From: SPJN01 sp965229935
Lineage (GTDB): Bacteria > Pseudomonadota > Alphaproteobacteria > SPJN01
Direction: 5' to 3'
Length of the DNA stretch: 64,000 nt
Assembly (NCBI GenBank): GCA_965229935.1
Contig: CBDDKB010000002.1
Location: 310,001-374,000 of the forward strand
The translations under genes were made by a program, and so were the position numbers. A model generated the notes under the pieces. The model searched no databases, was not told the origin of the DNA, and worked only from the letters and a program-made list of their open reading frames with translations. This document shows, one piece after another, positions 33,807 to 43,352 of the stretch; position 1 is the stretch's first letter, and the number at the start of each line of letters is the position of its first letter.

Positions 33807-35891
33807 CTATTGCTGCTGCGGCGGCAGGGCTTGGTTTTGCGCCATCGGTGACGATGATTGCGGCAGAATATCTGTGTAGTTCATCGCTTGGGTAAATTGC
33901 GCGCCGATCGCGGCGTGGTCTTCGTTTGCGGCGCCTTGTGCGGTGGCGGTGAAGTCGCGATGGGCTGACAATAATGACAAGAACCGATCATAATCATCTG
34001 CGTTCAAGGCGCGGCCCTGCCGAACTGCGACGGGGGTGGGGGGCAGGTTGGTTGCCTGTGCAAGCATGCTGTTGATCGCAGATTGTGTCAGCGCCGCCAT
34101 ATGTTTTCCGGCCTGCCCCAAATAGGAAATGGCGTTGCTTGTCCTGCCTTTTGCGAAAGCAGATTGCGCCTGATCAAGCGCATGGCGCGCCTGAATGTGC
34201 GCGCCCTTGTCATTTTCGGCCATAATGGGCAATAGCGCGCTGATACGGGCGTCTGACAGGCGGCGATTGGCGCGGTAATACAGTGCCTCGGCCCGTGCAA
34301 TGGCAGATGTTTTCGTCAATGGCTTGAACGGCAGCACGGTCACGGCATCTGAATTTTTGTTTGCAGACCGATTGGCAAGGCGTGAGACATCGCCCATCGC
34401 CTCTTTCTGAAGCTGTTTTGTCTGTGCCAGCAGAGCACCTGTTTCTGCGATCAAGCCCAACAAGTCAGACCGTTCAACTGTGATTGTGCCTGCCTGGGCA
34501 TTGTGGATGATGTCGCGAATAACTGCCTGCCGTGCGCGGGCGCGTTGCCAATCACTTTGGGCAATATCCTGCCCGATTTCCTTTGCAAGCCTATCAATGG
34601 CGATCATTGCCTGTTTCGGGTTAGACCCCAAAGGCGCAGGCAGGAAAGCCCGGTGCTGGCCCAGACTTGTCAGCAACAAGGATGGTAAGTGGCGTGACAG
34701 GGCATAGCGATATTGCCACAGCGCAACTTCCTGATCCTCAGGCGCTGCATCTGGGCCAAGCTTGTCTTGCAGTCCCCTGTCAGCCGTCATGAACAGGGGG
34801 TCGGTTTCGGCAAGCTTGCCATCCTCAATCTCGGTGGCGAGTGCCATGATCAGCGGGCTTGCCTCGTCAATCTGTTGTTTGCTGGCTGGGATCATGGGCG
34901 GGCGGAACGCGCGATCAGTTAAAAGCGGCAGTCCCGTCAGCCGCTTATAGGCGACTGCAAAGCCAAGGAATTGGCCTGCATCAATATTGTCATCTTCCAT
35001 ATGACGTGACGCGATGGTGTGCAGGATGGTTGCAACCTCTGCCGTTTTGCCGGGATTAGTGCGCAGCTTGCCCGGTTGGGAGGCTAAAATGCGCGCCTCC
35101 GCCATGCTGTAGCGCCGCTCTGGCAGGCGCATAAACAATGGCTCAGACAGGCTTTTTTGTCCGCGACGGTCTGTGGCGGTCAGCCAAACCCGCGCCATGT
35201 CACCCGCCAAGGGGTGATCGCGCAAATCCGTATAAACCGTGTCGCGGAATGGCCCGTTTAGGTCGGCGGGGGACAGGGCAATGCTGATCGGTTCAATATC
35301 GCCTAAATCAGTGTCGGAGGCAGGGGCAATTGTCAGCTCTAACCCGGCGAGGCCGAAATCATCCTCTGCCGCGATATCAAAGCGCAGCATTTGCCGCGCA
35401 GTGACAAAGGGTTTGCCGACAAAGCCTGCGCGTGGGGGATCATCAGGGGTGAGGGAGACGAGCCAGTCATGGCCCACCCCATTGCCTTGGCGTAATGACA
35501 GCACACCCGGATCATCAATCGTCAGTGTCAGCCAATAGGTGCCGTCTTCGGCGTGGCTGAATTTTTGGTCAGTGTCGCGCCAGACAAGTTGCGGTGCGTC
35601 GGGCGCATTTTTGATGCGTAGCATCAGGCGGGCACCCGGTTCCAGCGTCAGAATTCTGGGTGGGTCAGCGGGTAGATTGCCTGCCTGTGTCAGCGGGAAC
35701 AGGGCCCCATTTGTGTATAGCGGCGGGGCGATCAGGGCATCAATCTCAAGCGGTTCTGTCGGCCCTTGGTTCATAGAGAACCAGCCGACAATCCCTGCAA
35801 GCACCGCACCGACAAGGCCGAACTTCACCATCCGGCCGCTACGTGCGGACGCTTCTTTTCTGTCCAATGGATGTAGTGCCTGTTGCGGCAT
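33807..35891 (-). CDS. TIGR02302 family (DUF4175) membrane protein
   Basis: The 694-residue protein has one N-terminal transmembrane helix (MVKFGLVGAVLAGIVGWF, about residues 21-38), then a beta-rich region with ITIDDPGVLSLRQGNG-like repeats, then a largely helical second half. Position next to lysA and the general layout match the TIGR02302 family. Members I know of are usually over 800 residues with two N-terminal helices, so this one is short and may lack the first helix. Helical tracts near 430-560 could be coiled coil. Function is unknown. Confidence 0.75.
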   Translation of the reverse strand: MPQQALHPLDRKEASARSGRMVKFGLVGAVLAGIVGWFSMNQGPTEPLEIDALIAPPLYTNGALFPLTQAGNLPADPPRILTLEPGARLMLRIKNAPDAPQLVWRDTDQKFSHAEDGTYWLTLTIDDPGVLSLRQGNGVGHDWLVSLTPDDPPRAGFVGKPFVTARQMLRFDIAAEDDFGLAGLELTIAPASDTDLGDIEPISIALSPADLNGPFRDTVYTDLRDHPLAGDMARVWLTATDRRGQKSLSEPLFMRLPERRYSMAEARILASQPGKLRTNPGKTAEVATILHTIASRHMEDDNIDAGQFLGFAVAYKRLTGLPLLTDRAFRPPMIPASKQQIDEASPLIMALATEIEDGKLAETDPLFMTADRGLQDKLGPDAAPEDQEVALWQYRYALSRHLPSLLLTSLGQHRAFLPAPLGSNPKQAMIAIDRLAKEIGQDIAQSDWQRARARQAVIRDIIHNAQAGTITVERSDLLGLIAETGALLAQTKQLQKEAMGDVSRLANRSANKNSDAVTVLPFKPLTKTSAIARAEALYYRANRRLSDARISALLPIMAENDKGAHIQARHALDQAQSAFAKGRTSNAISYLGQAGKHMAALTQSAINSMLAQATNLPPTPVAVRQGRALNADDYDRFLSLLSAHRDFTATAQGAANEDHAAIGAQFTQAMNYTDILPQSSSPMAQNQALPPQQQ

Positions 35892-35931
35892 AACATCTTG
35901 CCCCTTACCGTTCGGGCAAGCGCATGTTGGG

Positions 35932-37209
35932 TCAGTCTTTCAACCAATCCGGGATGCGATCAAGCCCGATCAAATCCTCGATAGCCGGGCGTGGGCGGAT
36001 CACAGCATACTGATCACCATTAACCAAAACCTCGGGTATCAATGGACGAGCATTATAGGTCGAAGACATAACCGCGCCATAGGCCCCCGCTGACAAAAAG
36101 GCGACCAAGTCACCTTCTTGCAACACTGGCATTTTGCGGCTTTTGGCAAAGGTGTCACCTGTTTCGCAGACCGGGCCAACCAGGTCGTAGGTCTCATAAG
36201 CCGTTGAACTATCAGGCGCTTTTACCGGAATGATGCCGTGGTGGGCGTCATAAAGCGATGGGCGGATCAAATCATTCATCGCCGCGTCAAGAATGACGAA
36301 ACGACGATTTTCGCCCTGTTTCACATATATCACATCGGACACTAGGATCCCGGCGTTTCCGGCGATCATCCGGCCCGGTTCAAAAATCAATTGGCAACCA
36401 AGGTTACCGACGACTTGGGCAACCATATGGGCATAATCATCCGGGTGGGGCGGGGTCAGCTCGTCATAGGGAATGCCAAGTCCGCCACCAAGATCCAGCC
36501 TGTCGATTGTGTGCCCGTCATCGCGCAGGGTTTGCACCAGTTCAGCAACCCGGCGGAATGCAGCGGCAAAAGGATCAAGGCTGGTCAGTTGGCTGCCGAT
36601 ATGCACATCGACGCCGACAATCTGGATGTTTTCCATCTTGCCTGCGCGCGCATAGACATCGCGGGCCCAGCCCCAAGATATGCCGAACTTGTTTTCAGCC
36701 TTCCCCGTCGCGATTTTTTCATGGGTTTGGGCGTCCACATCCGGGTTCACGCGGATGGTGATCGGGGCCTTTACATTCATTGACCCCGCAACCTCGTTCA
36801 ATGCTTCAAGCTCAGGCTCGCTTTCGACATTGAACTGGTAAATGCCTGCTTCAAGGGCGGCACGCATTTCCGCACGTGTCTTACCGACACCTGAAAAGAC
36901 GATGCGTTCCCCCGGCACACCTGCGGCCAGCGCACGGGCAAGCTCACCCCCCGATACGACGTCAATGCCTGCGCCTTCGCGCGCAAGGGTGGTCAGGACC
37001 GCCTGGTTGCCATTGGCCTTGGCCGAAAAACATACCAGCGGCTTGTCCTGTGCAGCATGATTCTCAAACGCACCTGCAAAGACATTATAGTGCCGGACAA
37101 GTGTGGCGGTGGAATAGCAATAAAACGGCGTGCCAACCTCTGCCGCGATTTTGCTCAAAGGCACATCTTCGGCATAAAGCTCGCCATTTTGATATTCAAA
37201 ATGATGCAT
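35932..37209 (-). CDS. lysA: Diaminopimelate decarboxylase
   Basis: The 425-residue PLP enzyme makes the last step of lysine synthesis. The lysine that binds PLP is in VCFSAKANGN (Lys near residue 64). DLGGGLGIPY, the phosphate-binding EPGRMIAGNAG and the cysteine motif GPVCETGDTFA are all present. Its ATG overlaps the stop of the small lipoprotein gene by one base, so translation is coupled. The TIGR02302 gene follows after 40 bases. Length and motifs are normal. Confidence 0.96.
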   Translation of the reverse strand: MHHFEYQNGELYAEDVPLSKIAAEVGTPFYCYSTATLVRHYNVFAGAFENHAAQDKPLVCFSAKANGNQAVLTTLAREGAGIDVVSGGELARALAAGVPGERIVFSGVGKTRAEMRAALEAGIYQFNVESEPELEALNEVAGSMNVKAPITIRVNPDVDAQTHEKIATGKAENKFGISWGWARDVYARAGKMENIQIVGVDVHIGSQLTSLDPFAAAFRRVAELVQTLRDDGHTIDRLDLGGGLGIPYDELTPPHPDDYAHMVAQVVGNLGCQLIFEPGRMIAGNAGILVSDVIYVKQGENRRFVILDAAMNDLIRPSLYDAHHGIIPVKAPDSSTAYETYDLVGPVCETGDTFAKSRKMPVLQEGDLVAFLSAGAYGAVMSSTYNARPLIPEVLVNGDQYAVIRPRPAIEDLIGLDRIPDWLKD

Positions 37210-37340
37210 TACTGCGCCCCGCCATCAAATTGCGAAAAGGCAAGGCCCGGACGGTCCAACTTACCTTTCTTGCCGCAAGCAGATAGGGGGGCAAGCATAG
37301 TGACAGTCACAAAGGTTAGAATGACAAAGCGGGTCATCAT
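37209..37340 (-). CDS. lptM: Small lipoprotein, LptM-like
   Basis: This 43-residue gene lies between argH and lysA and is easily missed. The protein has a short basic start, a hydrophobic stretch (VILTFVTVTMLAP) and the lipobox LSAC with Cys-22, then GKKGKLD, the typical LptM/YifL-like sequence after the lipidated cysteine. LptM helps LptD mature in the outer membrane in E. coli; that role here is inferred from similarity. Its first ATG overlaps the argH stop (ATGA; a second ATG at 37337 is possible) and its TAA overlaps the lysA start, so all three are translationally coupled. argH-lipoprotein-lysA order is common in Proteobacteria. Confidence 0.85.
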   Translation of the reverse strand: MMTRFVILTFVTVTMLAPLSACGKKGKLDRPGLAFSQFDGGAQ

Positions 37341-38788
37341 TGCGGCAATTCCTTTTCCACAGCATCAAGGGCGGCCTTGGCCTGTTCTGCAACGCGCAGC
37401 GGCGATGCCCCGCCATAGCTTTGTCTGCTCATGGCGCTGGCTTCAACCGTTAAGATGTCAAAGACGCTTTCGGTGATGGCGCTGTTGACGGCCTGCATTT
37501 CGGCAAGCGACAGATCAGCAAGATCACAGCCCTTGTCCTCTGCCAGTTTCACAAGCGTCCCTGTAACGTGATGGGCATCGCGGAAGGGCAAGTTGGCTTC
37601 CCGTACCAGCCAGTCAGCCAGGTCTGTTGCGGTGGTAAAGCCTGCGCCAGCAGCGTCCCGCAACCGTTCCTTTACGGGGACCATATCGTCGATCATGCCC
37701 GTCATGGTCTGGATCACAATCAGCAAGGTTTCAGCGGCGTCAAACACAGGTTCCTTGTCTTCCTGCATATCCTTTGAATAGGCCAGCGGCAGCCCCTTCA
37801 TGACGGTCAGCAGCCCGACGAGCGAACCAATGACCCGCCCCGCCTTGGCGCGGGAAAGTTCGGCGGCGTCCGGGTTTTTCTTTTGCGGCATGATAGAGCT
37901 GCCGGTGGTGAACTGGTCTGACAATTGCACGAAGTTAAATTGCGCGGATGACCAGATCACAATTTCTTCAGCCAGCCTTGTCAGGTGGGTGGCGCAGATG
38001 GCGGCGGCGCTTAAAAACTCAAGCGCGAAATCCCGCGAAGACACGGCGTCGATACTGTTCGCCATTGGCCGATCAAAGCCCAATGCTTCGGCAGTCATGT
38101 GCCGGTCAATGGGAAAGCCTGTACCCGCCAACGCCGCCGCGCCTAACGGGCTTTCGTTTAACCGCTTCCGGCTGTCGATAAAGCGTGACCGATCCCGGCC
38201 TGCCATTTCAAAATAGGCAAGCATGTGATGGCCGAATGTGACGGGTTGCGCGGCCTGCAAATGGGTAAAGCCGGGCATGACCGTATCGGCATTCGCTGCT
38301 GCCTGCCGGGCAAGCGCGCCCCGCAGCCGGGCCAGCGCGTCAATAATCTCGTCCGTTTCGGCCCGCACCCACAGGCGGAAATCTGTGGCGACCTGATCAT
38401 TCCGGCTCCGCGCCGTGTGCAGCCGCCCGGCAGCATCGCCTGCGATTTCCCGCAAACGGCTTTCCACATTCATATGGATATCTTCAAGGGCGGCAGAAAA
38501 AGTAAAGCTGCCCCCTTCAATTTCCTGTTCAACCTGATCAAGCCCCTGCAGGATCGCATCCTTGTCACCATCTGTGATGATCCCGGTTGCGGCCAGCATG
38601 GTGGCATGGGCGCGCGATCCGGCAATATCCTGCTTGTACAGTTTCTTGTCGAAACTGATTGACGCATTGATCGCTTCCATCAAGGCTGAAGGACCGGCGG
38701 CAAAACGGCCACCCCAGATCGTGCTGGTTTGATTGGCCTTTTCATCCTGATTGCCGCTATTATCCGCGCTGCTCATATCCTGTCTCAT
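37337..38788 (-). CDS. argH: Argininosuccinate lyase
   Basis: The 483-residue enzyme splits argininosuccinate to arginine and fumarate. The signature GSSIMPQKKNPD (about residue 303) and the catalytic-region HTARSRNDQVATD and GFTHLQAAQP are all present. Length is normal with a short polar N-terminal extension. Either ATG 38788 or 38776 could start it. It is first of the coupled argH-lptM-lysA operon and diverges from the TlpA-type gene with a 29-base gap, so promoters must overlap or lie within coding sequence. Confidence 0.96.
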   Translation of the reverse strand: MRQDMSSADNSGNQDEKANQTSTIWGGRFAAGPSALMEAINASISFDKKLYKQDIAGSRAHATMLAATGIITDGDKDAILQGLDQVEQEIEGGSFTFSAALEDIHMNVESRLREIAGDAAGRLHTARSRNDQVATDFRLWVRAETDEIIDALARLRGALARQAAANADTVMPGFTHLQAAQPVTFGHHMLAYFEMAGRDRSRFIDSRKRLNESPLGAAALAGTGFPIDRHMTAEALGFDRPMANSIDAVSSRDFALEFLSAAAICATHLTRLAEEIVIWSSAQFNFVQLSDQFTTGSSIMPQKKNPDAAELSRAKAGRVIGSLVGLLTVMKGLPLAYSKDMQEDKEPVFDAAETLLIVIQTMTGMIDDMVPVKERLRDAAGAGFTTATDLADWLVREANLPFRDAHHVTGTLVKLAEDKGCDLADLSLAEMQAVNSAITESVFDILTVEASAMSRQSYGGASPLRVAEQAKAALDAVEKELPQ

Positions 38789-38817
38789 TCTTCAATAGTG
38801 TCGGAGACCCAAGACCA

Positions 38818-39432
38818 ATGCGCAAAGCCGCACCTTTATTGATCCTGTTTCTGGCCCTAAGTGCTGGTCTATACGCCATATTTGACGTTGATGGCAATAA
38901 TGGCGACCGTGAAGCCAGCGCGACCAATGGCGCTTCGCAAGATGTGATTGGGTTGTCAGCGCGCTATTCGGTTGATGATATGATCGGCTTTGTCTTTGCA
39001 GACAGGCTTGACCCCGCGCCTAATAGCACCTTTCAGGGGCCAGATGGGCGGACCTATGGGGTGGAATCATTTCAGGGCAAGGTCGTGCTGCTGAACTTTT
39101 GGGCCACATGGTGCGCCCCCTGCAGACATGAAATGCCCAGCCTGAATGCGCTGCAATTGGCGCAGGCGGGCGAGGGGGTCGAGATTGTGACCATCAATGT
39201 TGACCGCGATGGGGGCACACGGGCCGATGGCTTTATGCAGGAGGTCGGCGCAACCGCGCTGACCGTCTATCGGGAGCCGACGAACCGCATGGCTGGGGCC
39301 TATCGCGTGATTGCCATGCCGACGACTGTTCTGCTCGACCGTAAGGGCCGAGAGGTCGGTCGCCTGTTGGGCGCCACCGATTGGAACAGCGACGCCGCGC
39401 ATAAATTGCTTGAGTGGGCAAAGGCGAATTAG
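38818..39432 (+). CDS. TlpA-type periplasmic thiol:disulfide oxidoreductase
   Basis: The 204-residue protein has an uncleaved signal or anchor helix (APLLILFLALSAGLYAIF) and a thioredoxin domain whose active site is FWATWCAPCRHEMP at about residue 95 (CxxC). The cis-proline is in AMPTTVLLD. TlpA-like proteins keep periplasmic cysteines reduced, for example for cytochrome c or copper-site assembly, with electrons from CcdA. It diverges from argH and its stop overlaps the convergent hbd gene by four bases. Confidence 0.9.
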   Translation: MRKAAPLLILFLALSAGLYAIFDVDGNNGDREASATNGASQDVIGLSARYSVDDMIGFVFADRLDPAPNSTFQGPDGRTYGVESFQGKVVLLNFWATWCAPCRHEMPSLNALQLAQAGEGVEIVTINVDRDGGTRADGFMQEVGATALTVYREPTNRMAGAYRVIAMPTTVLLDRKGREVGRLLGATDWNSDAAHKLLEWAKAN

Positions 39433-40307
39433 CGTGTCGGCACAGGCGCATCGCCTGAATAGTCATAAAAGCCGCGTCCGGCTTTGCGGCCCAGCCACCC
39501 GGCCTCGACATATTTGACCAAAAGCGGGCAGGGGCGGTATTTGCTGTCAGCAAAGCCATCATACAACACCTGCATGATGGCAAGACAGGTATCAAGCCCG
39601 ATGAAGTCTGCCAGCTCAAGCGGGCCCATCGGGTGATTGGCACCCAGTTTCAGGCTCATATCAATTGCTTCAACGCCGCCGACACCTTCATAAAGCGTGT
39701 AAATCGCCTCGTTGATCATGGGGACCAAAATACGGTTGACGATAAAGGCGGGGAAATCCTGTGCGAAAGTCGCTGTCTTGTTCAGCTGTTTGACCATTTG
39801 GGTCACCGCATCAAACGTTTCGTCTGACGTTGCGATGCCGCGGATCAGTTCAACCAACTGCATAACCGGGACCGGGTTCATGAAGTGCATCCCGACAAAG
39901 CGGTCCTGCCGATCCGTTGCCGCACCAAGCCGCGTGACAGAGATAGAGCTTGTGTTGGTCGCGATGATCGCCTCAGGCTTTAGGTGGGGGTAAAGCGATT
40001 TGAAGATAGCGGTCTTGATCTCTTCATTTTCAATTGCAGCTTCAATGACAATATCGGCATCGGCAAAGCCCGCATAATCGCTTGTGGTGTTGATGCGTCC
40101 CAAAAGGGCGTCCCGGCCAGCTTCATCAAGCTTGCCCTTGGCGATCATCCGGTCCAGGCCTTTTGAGATTGTGGCTGAAACAGAATTCAGCACATCTTCG
40201 TTTACGTCAGAGACGATGACCTGATAGCCCGCATCTGCGCAAACCTGCACAATGCCGCGTCCCATCTGCCCCGCGCCGATAACACCAACTGTTCCGATAT
40301 TTGTCAT
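39429..40307 (-). CDS. hbd: 3-hydroxybutyryl-CoA dehydrogenase
   Basis: The 292-residue protein has the N-terminal NAD-binding fold (VGVIGAGQMGRGIVQVCADAGY) and the C-terminal dimer domain. The catalytic block GMHFMNPVPVMQLVE holds the His that acts with Glu, and AFIVNRILVPMINEAI follows. It oxidises 3-hydroxybutyryl-CoA with NAD or NADP in butyrate, polyhydroxybutyrate or beta-oxidation metabolism. It lies about 1.2 kb beyond etfA, separated by an aspartoacylase-like gene and a terminator. The position suggests a former etfB-etfA-hbd cluster. Confidence 0.93.
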   Translation of the reverse strand: MTNIGTVGVIGAGQMGRGIVQVCADAGYQVIVSDVNEDVLNSVSATISKGLDRMIAKGKLDEAGRDALLGRINTTSDYAGFADADIVIEAAIENEEIKTAIFKSLYPHLKPEAIIATNTSSISVTRLGAATDRQDRFVGMHFMNPVPVMQLVELIRGIATSDETFDAVTQMVKQLNKTATFAQDFPAFIVNRILVPMINEAIYTLYEGVGGVEAIDMSLKLGANHPMGPLELADFIGLDTCLAIMQVLYDGFADSKYRPCPLLVKYVEAGWLGRKAGRGFYDYSGDAPVPTR

Positions 40308-40362
40308 CTTACTGCTCCTGAATTTGCTGCGTTATAGACCGCCTGATCAGGGCTGCCAAGGT

Positions 40363-41424
40363 TCAAGCTGGTGTGGTGTCCATGCCTAATGACGCATCAT
40401 AAAGGTCGATTGAATCAACAACAGCGTCAGAATCGTCAAATCCGGCGATGTGAAACAGTGCATCCCCATTATTGACAAGCGGCAGCAAGCTTTGTCCGAT
40501 TATGATGCCGCTGGTATTGGCCAGCACGGTCATCTTGTTGGACCCGAACGGATCAGATATCACCGCCAATCGGTCGCCTTTTTTGACGGCGGCGCCAATG
40601 GCCTTATAGCTGCGGAGACAGCCGCTTTGGGGCGCGCGTACCCATTTTGACGATCGGGCGATATGTGTGTCATGTTCCTTGTGTCGTCCTTTAGTGGGCG
40701 TGGGGCGTAACATGTTGATCTTTTCCATAACGGTAAAGATCCCGGCAAGCCCGGTGCGGACAACCTTGTCTTCAAACCGATGGGCTTGTCCCCCTTCAAA
40801 TACCAGCATTGGGATGCCCTGTTCCATCGCAACCGCGCGTAAGGAGCCATCGCGTAACGTCGAATTGATCATGACAGGAACATTGAAAGCATGCGCAAGG
40901 TCGGCTGTTGCTGCATCATCCAGACAGGCGCGAATTTGTGGCAAATTGGTGCGATGGTTAGCGCCTGTGTGAAGGTCAATGCCATGCGTTGCCTTATTCA
41001 CAATTTCGGTAGTGAGTATATGCGCGAACTGACCTGCGAGTGACCCGGTGGCTGAGCCGGGGAAACAGCGGTTCAAATCACGACGGTCCGGCAGATAGCG
41101 TGATTGCCTATTGAAACCGAATACATTGACGACGGGCACAGCAATCAGTGTGCCGCAAAGTTGCTTGGGATTGATCCGGCGGCTGACCAAAAGGCGACGA
41201 ATAATCTCTACCCCATTAATCTCATCGCCGTGGATTGCGGCGGTAACGAACAAGGTAGGGCCGGGGTTTTTACCATGCACCACTTCGACCGGCATAGTGA
41301 CATCCATATGGTCATAGGTCTTAGCGACCGGGATTTCCAATTGCCGTCGCCTGCCCGGTGGGATGCGGGTGTTGTAGATATGAAAATCAGCCTGATCAGC
41401 AGGGGCGGGTGATTGCGTGGTCAT
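40363..41424 (-). CDS. Succinylglutamate desuccinylase/aspartoacylase family protein
   Basis: The 353-residue protein is an M14-type zinc deacylase. HGDEINGVEIIRRLL near residue 67 carries the His and Glu that bind zinc, RRDLNRCFPG (about 120) holds the substrate Arg-Asn, and DLHTGANHRTNLPQ has the third zinc His. A C-terminal domain of about 120 residues completes the AstE/AspA plan. Such enzymes cleave N-acyl amino acids or similar amides; the substrate is unknown. It lies between hbd and etfA and does not fit either pathway, so it may have been inserted there. Confidence 0.85.
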   Translation of the reverse strand: MTTQSPAPADQADFHIYNTRIPPGRRRQLEIPVAKTYDHMDVTMPVEVVHGKNPGPTLFVTAAIHGDEINGVEIIRRLLVSRRINPKQLCGTLIAVPVVNVFGFNRQSRYLPDRRDLNRCFPGSATGSLAGQFAHILTTEIVNKATHGIDLHTGANHRTNLPQIRACLDDAATADLAHAFNVPVMINSTLRDGSLRAVAMEQGIPMLVFEGGQAHRFEDKVVRTGLAGIFTVMEKINMLRPTPTKGRHKEHDTHIARSSKWVRAPQSGCLRSYKAIGAAVKKGDRLAVISDPFGSNKMTVLANTSGIIIGQSLLPLVNNGDALFHIAGFDDSDAVVDSIDLYDASLGMDTTPA

Positions 41425-41446
41425 CTTGGTCTGTCATCCAGAACAT

Positions 41447-41479
41447 AAAAAACGCCGCCGCAAAATTTGCGACGGCGTT
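41447..41479 (-). terminator. Rho-independent terminator after etfA
   Basis: On the minus strand a 14-base stem, AACGCCGTCGCAAA pairing with TTTGCGGCGGCGTT with one G-T position, is followed directly by a run of T. It lies just past the etfA stop (41505) and would end the acyl-CoA/etf operon before the aspartoacylase-like gene. Confidence 0.88.
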
Positions 41480-41504
41480 AATCTTTATCGCTGTTTTGAA
41501 TTAG

Positions 41505-42446
41505 TTAAAGAACTTTTTTCAGCTCTTCTTCCAGTTCCGGAACAGCATTGAACAGGTCAGCGACCAGGCCATAATCAGCGACAGAGAAGATCGGTGCTTC
41601 TTCGTCCTTATTGATGGCGACGATGACCTTTGAGTCCTTCATACCGGCCAGATGCTGGATCGCGCCGGAAATACCGACAGCGATGTAAAGCTCGGGCGCA
41701 ACAACCTTACCGGTCTGACCGACCTGATAGTCATTGGGCACAAAGCCTGCATCAACAGCGGCGCGTGAGGCACCAACGCCTGCGCCCAGCAGGTCAGCAA
41801 CTTTTTCCAGCATGGGGAAGTTGTCGCCTGACTGCATGCCGCGACCGCCTGAAACGACGATCTTGGCTGAGGTCAGCTCAGGACGTTCGGACTTGCTCAA
41901 CTCTTCACCAATGAAGGTTGAAAGGCCGGGGTCGCCAGCAGCAGCAACAGCTTCAACAGCGGCAGAGCCACCTTCGGCAGCAGTTGCGCCAAAGGCTGTT
42001 GTGCGGACTGTGATGACCTTTTTAGCGTCAGATGACTGCACCTTGGCCATAGCGTTACCGGCATAAATCGGACGCACGAATGTATCTGCGCTTTCAACGG
42101 CAGTGATTTCAGAAATCTGCATCACGTCCAAAAGGGCAGCAACACGCGGCATCACGTTTTTGCCTGATGTTGTGGCGGGTGCCACGATGGCGTCATAGTC
42201 GCCAGCCAGTGAAACAACCAGGTCAGCTTTAGGTTCTGCCAGACGGTTTGCATAGATCGCATCGTCAGCCAGAAGAACCTTGCCGCAACCGTCGATTTTT
42301 GCAGCGGCATCTGCTGCGCCCTGGCAGCCAGAGCCGGTGACCAGCACATGCACGTCACCGCCCAGTGCTTTCGCAGCGGTGAAGGCTTTCAGCGTGGAAT
42401 CGTTTAGACCATCGCCATGATGATCGGCAATCAATAGGGTCGTCAT
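41505..42446 (-). CDS. etfA: Electron transfer flavoprotein, alpha subunit
   Basis: The 313-residue protein has an N-terminal domain that ends near residue 190 and the C-terminal FAD domain with SGGRGMQSGDNFPMLEKVADLL, VGASRAAVDAGF, QVGQTGK and the VAINKDEEAPIFSVADYGLV end typical of EtfA. With EtfB it takes electrons from acyl-CoA dehydrogenases to the quinone pool by EtfQO. The start overlaps the etfB stop by four bases. A terminator lies downstream. Confidence 0.96.
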   Translation of the reverse strand: MTTLLIADHHGDGLNDSTLKAFTAAKALGGDVHVLVTGSGCQGAADAAAKIDGCGKVLLADDAIYANRLAEPKADLVVSLAGDYDAIVAPATTSGKNVMPRVAALLDVMQISEITAVESADTFVRPIYAGNAMAKVQSSDAKKVITVRTTAFGATAAEGGSAAVEAVAAAGDPGLSTFIGEELSKSERPELTSAKIVVSGGRGMQSGDNFPMLEKVADLLGAGVGASRAAVDAGFVPNDYQVGQTGKVVAPELYIAVGISGAIQHLAGMKDSKVIVAINKDEEAPIFSVADYGLVADLFNAVPELEEELKKVL

Positions 42447-43195
42447 CCGATCACTCCTGCTTCATTTTTCAGTTTGTCGACCAGTTCGGCGACGGTTTCA
42501 ACCTTGATACCGGCTTCGCGTGCGGGCGGTTCTGTCACTTCCAGAACGCTCAAACGCGGGGCAACATCAACGCCAAGCTCTTCAACGGTTTTTTCGTCGA
42601 TGGGCTTTTTCTTGGCCTTCATGATGTTGGGCAGTGAGGCATAGCGCGGCTCGTTCAGGCGCAGGTCGGTGGTGACGACTGCGGGCATTGCGACTTCAAT
42701 CGTCTGCAAACCGCCGTCGATTTCACGGGTGACTTTTGCCTTGCCGTCTGCGATTTCAAGCTCAGAGGCAAATGTAGCCTGGCTCCACCCCAAAAGGGCG
42801 GCCAGCATCTGACCTGTCTGGTTTGAATCATCGTCAATGGCCTGCTTGCCAACGATCACAAGATCGGGGCTTTCAGCAGCAACGAGTTCTTTCAGGATTT
42901 TCGCAACGCCGAGAGGTTCAACCTCTGCATCGGTCTTGACCAGAATGCCGCGATCGGCACCCATGGCAAGGGCGGTACGAATGGTTTCTTGCGCCTGCTG
43001 CGGGCCGACGGAAACGGCGATAACTTCAGTTGCGACACCGGCTTCTTTAAGGCGGACTGCCTCTTCAACCGAGATTTCGTCAAACGGATTCATCGACATT
43101 TTTACATTGGCAAGATCAACGCCAGTCTTGTCAGACTTGACGCGAATTTTGACATTGTAGTCAACGACCCGCTTCACAGGGACCAGTACTTTCAT
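42443..43195 (-). CDS. etfB: Electron transfer flavoprotein, beta subunit
   Basis: The 250-residue protein opens MKVLVPVKRVVDYNVKIRVK and has VIVGKQAIDDDSNQTGQMLAALL, the region that holds AMP and contacts dehydrogenases. It is the partner of EtfA and follows the standard etfB-etfA order. The 157-base gap upstream after the adenosyltransferase gene suggests an own promoter, though the whole run from 47999 points the same way. No unusual feature. Confidence 0.96.
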   Translation of the reverse strand: MKVLVPVKRVVDYNVKIRVKSDKTGVDLANVKMSMNPFDEISVEEAVRLKEAGVATEVIAVSVGPQQAQETIRTALAMGADRGILVKTDAEVEPLGVAKILKELVAAESPDLVIVGKQAIDDDSNQTGQMLAALLGWSQATFASELEIADGKAKVTREIDGGLQTIEVAMPAVVTTDLRLNEPRYASLPNIMKAKKKPIDEKTVEELGVDVAPRLSVLEVTEPPAREAGIKVETVAELVDKLKNEAGVIG

Positions 43196-43352
43196 GGACT
43201 GTCGTCTCCGTAATTGTGGGGTGAACTTTTTAGACGGGGCGGAGACTACTTGCCGTGCGCGTAAGGGTCAATGTGCCCGTTCACTGAATCTGTGCGGCAC
43301 CCTGTCTCTTTTTCGGACGGAATGTCGCAGATTGCACCGATTCAGACCTGAA

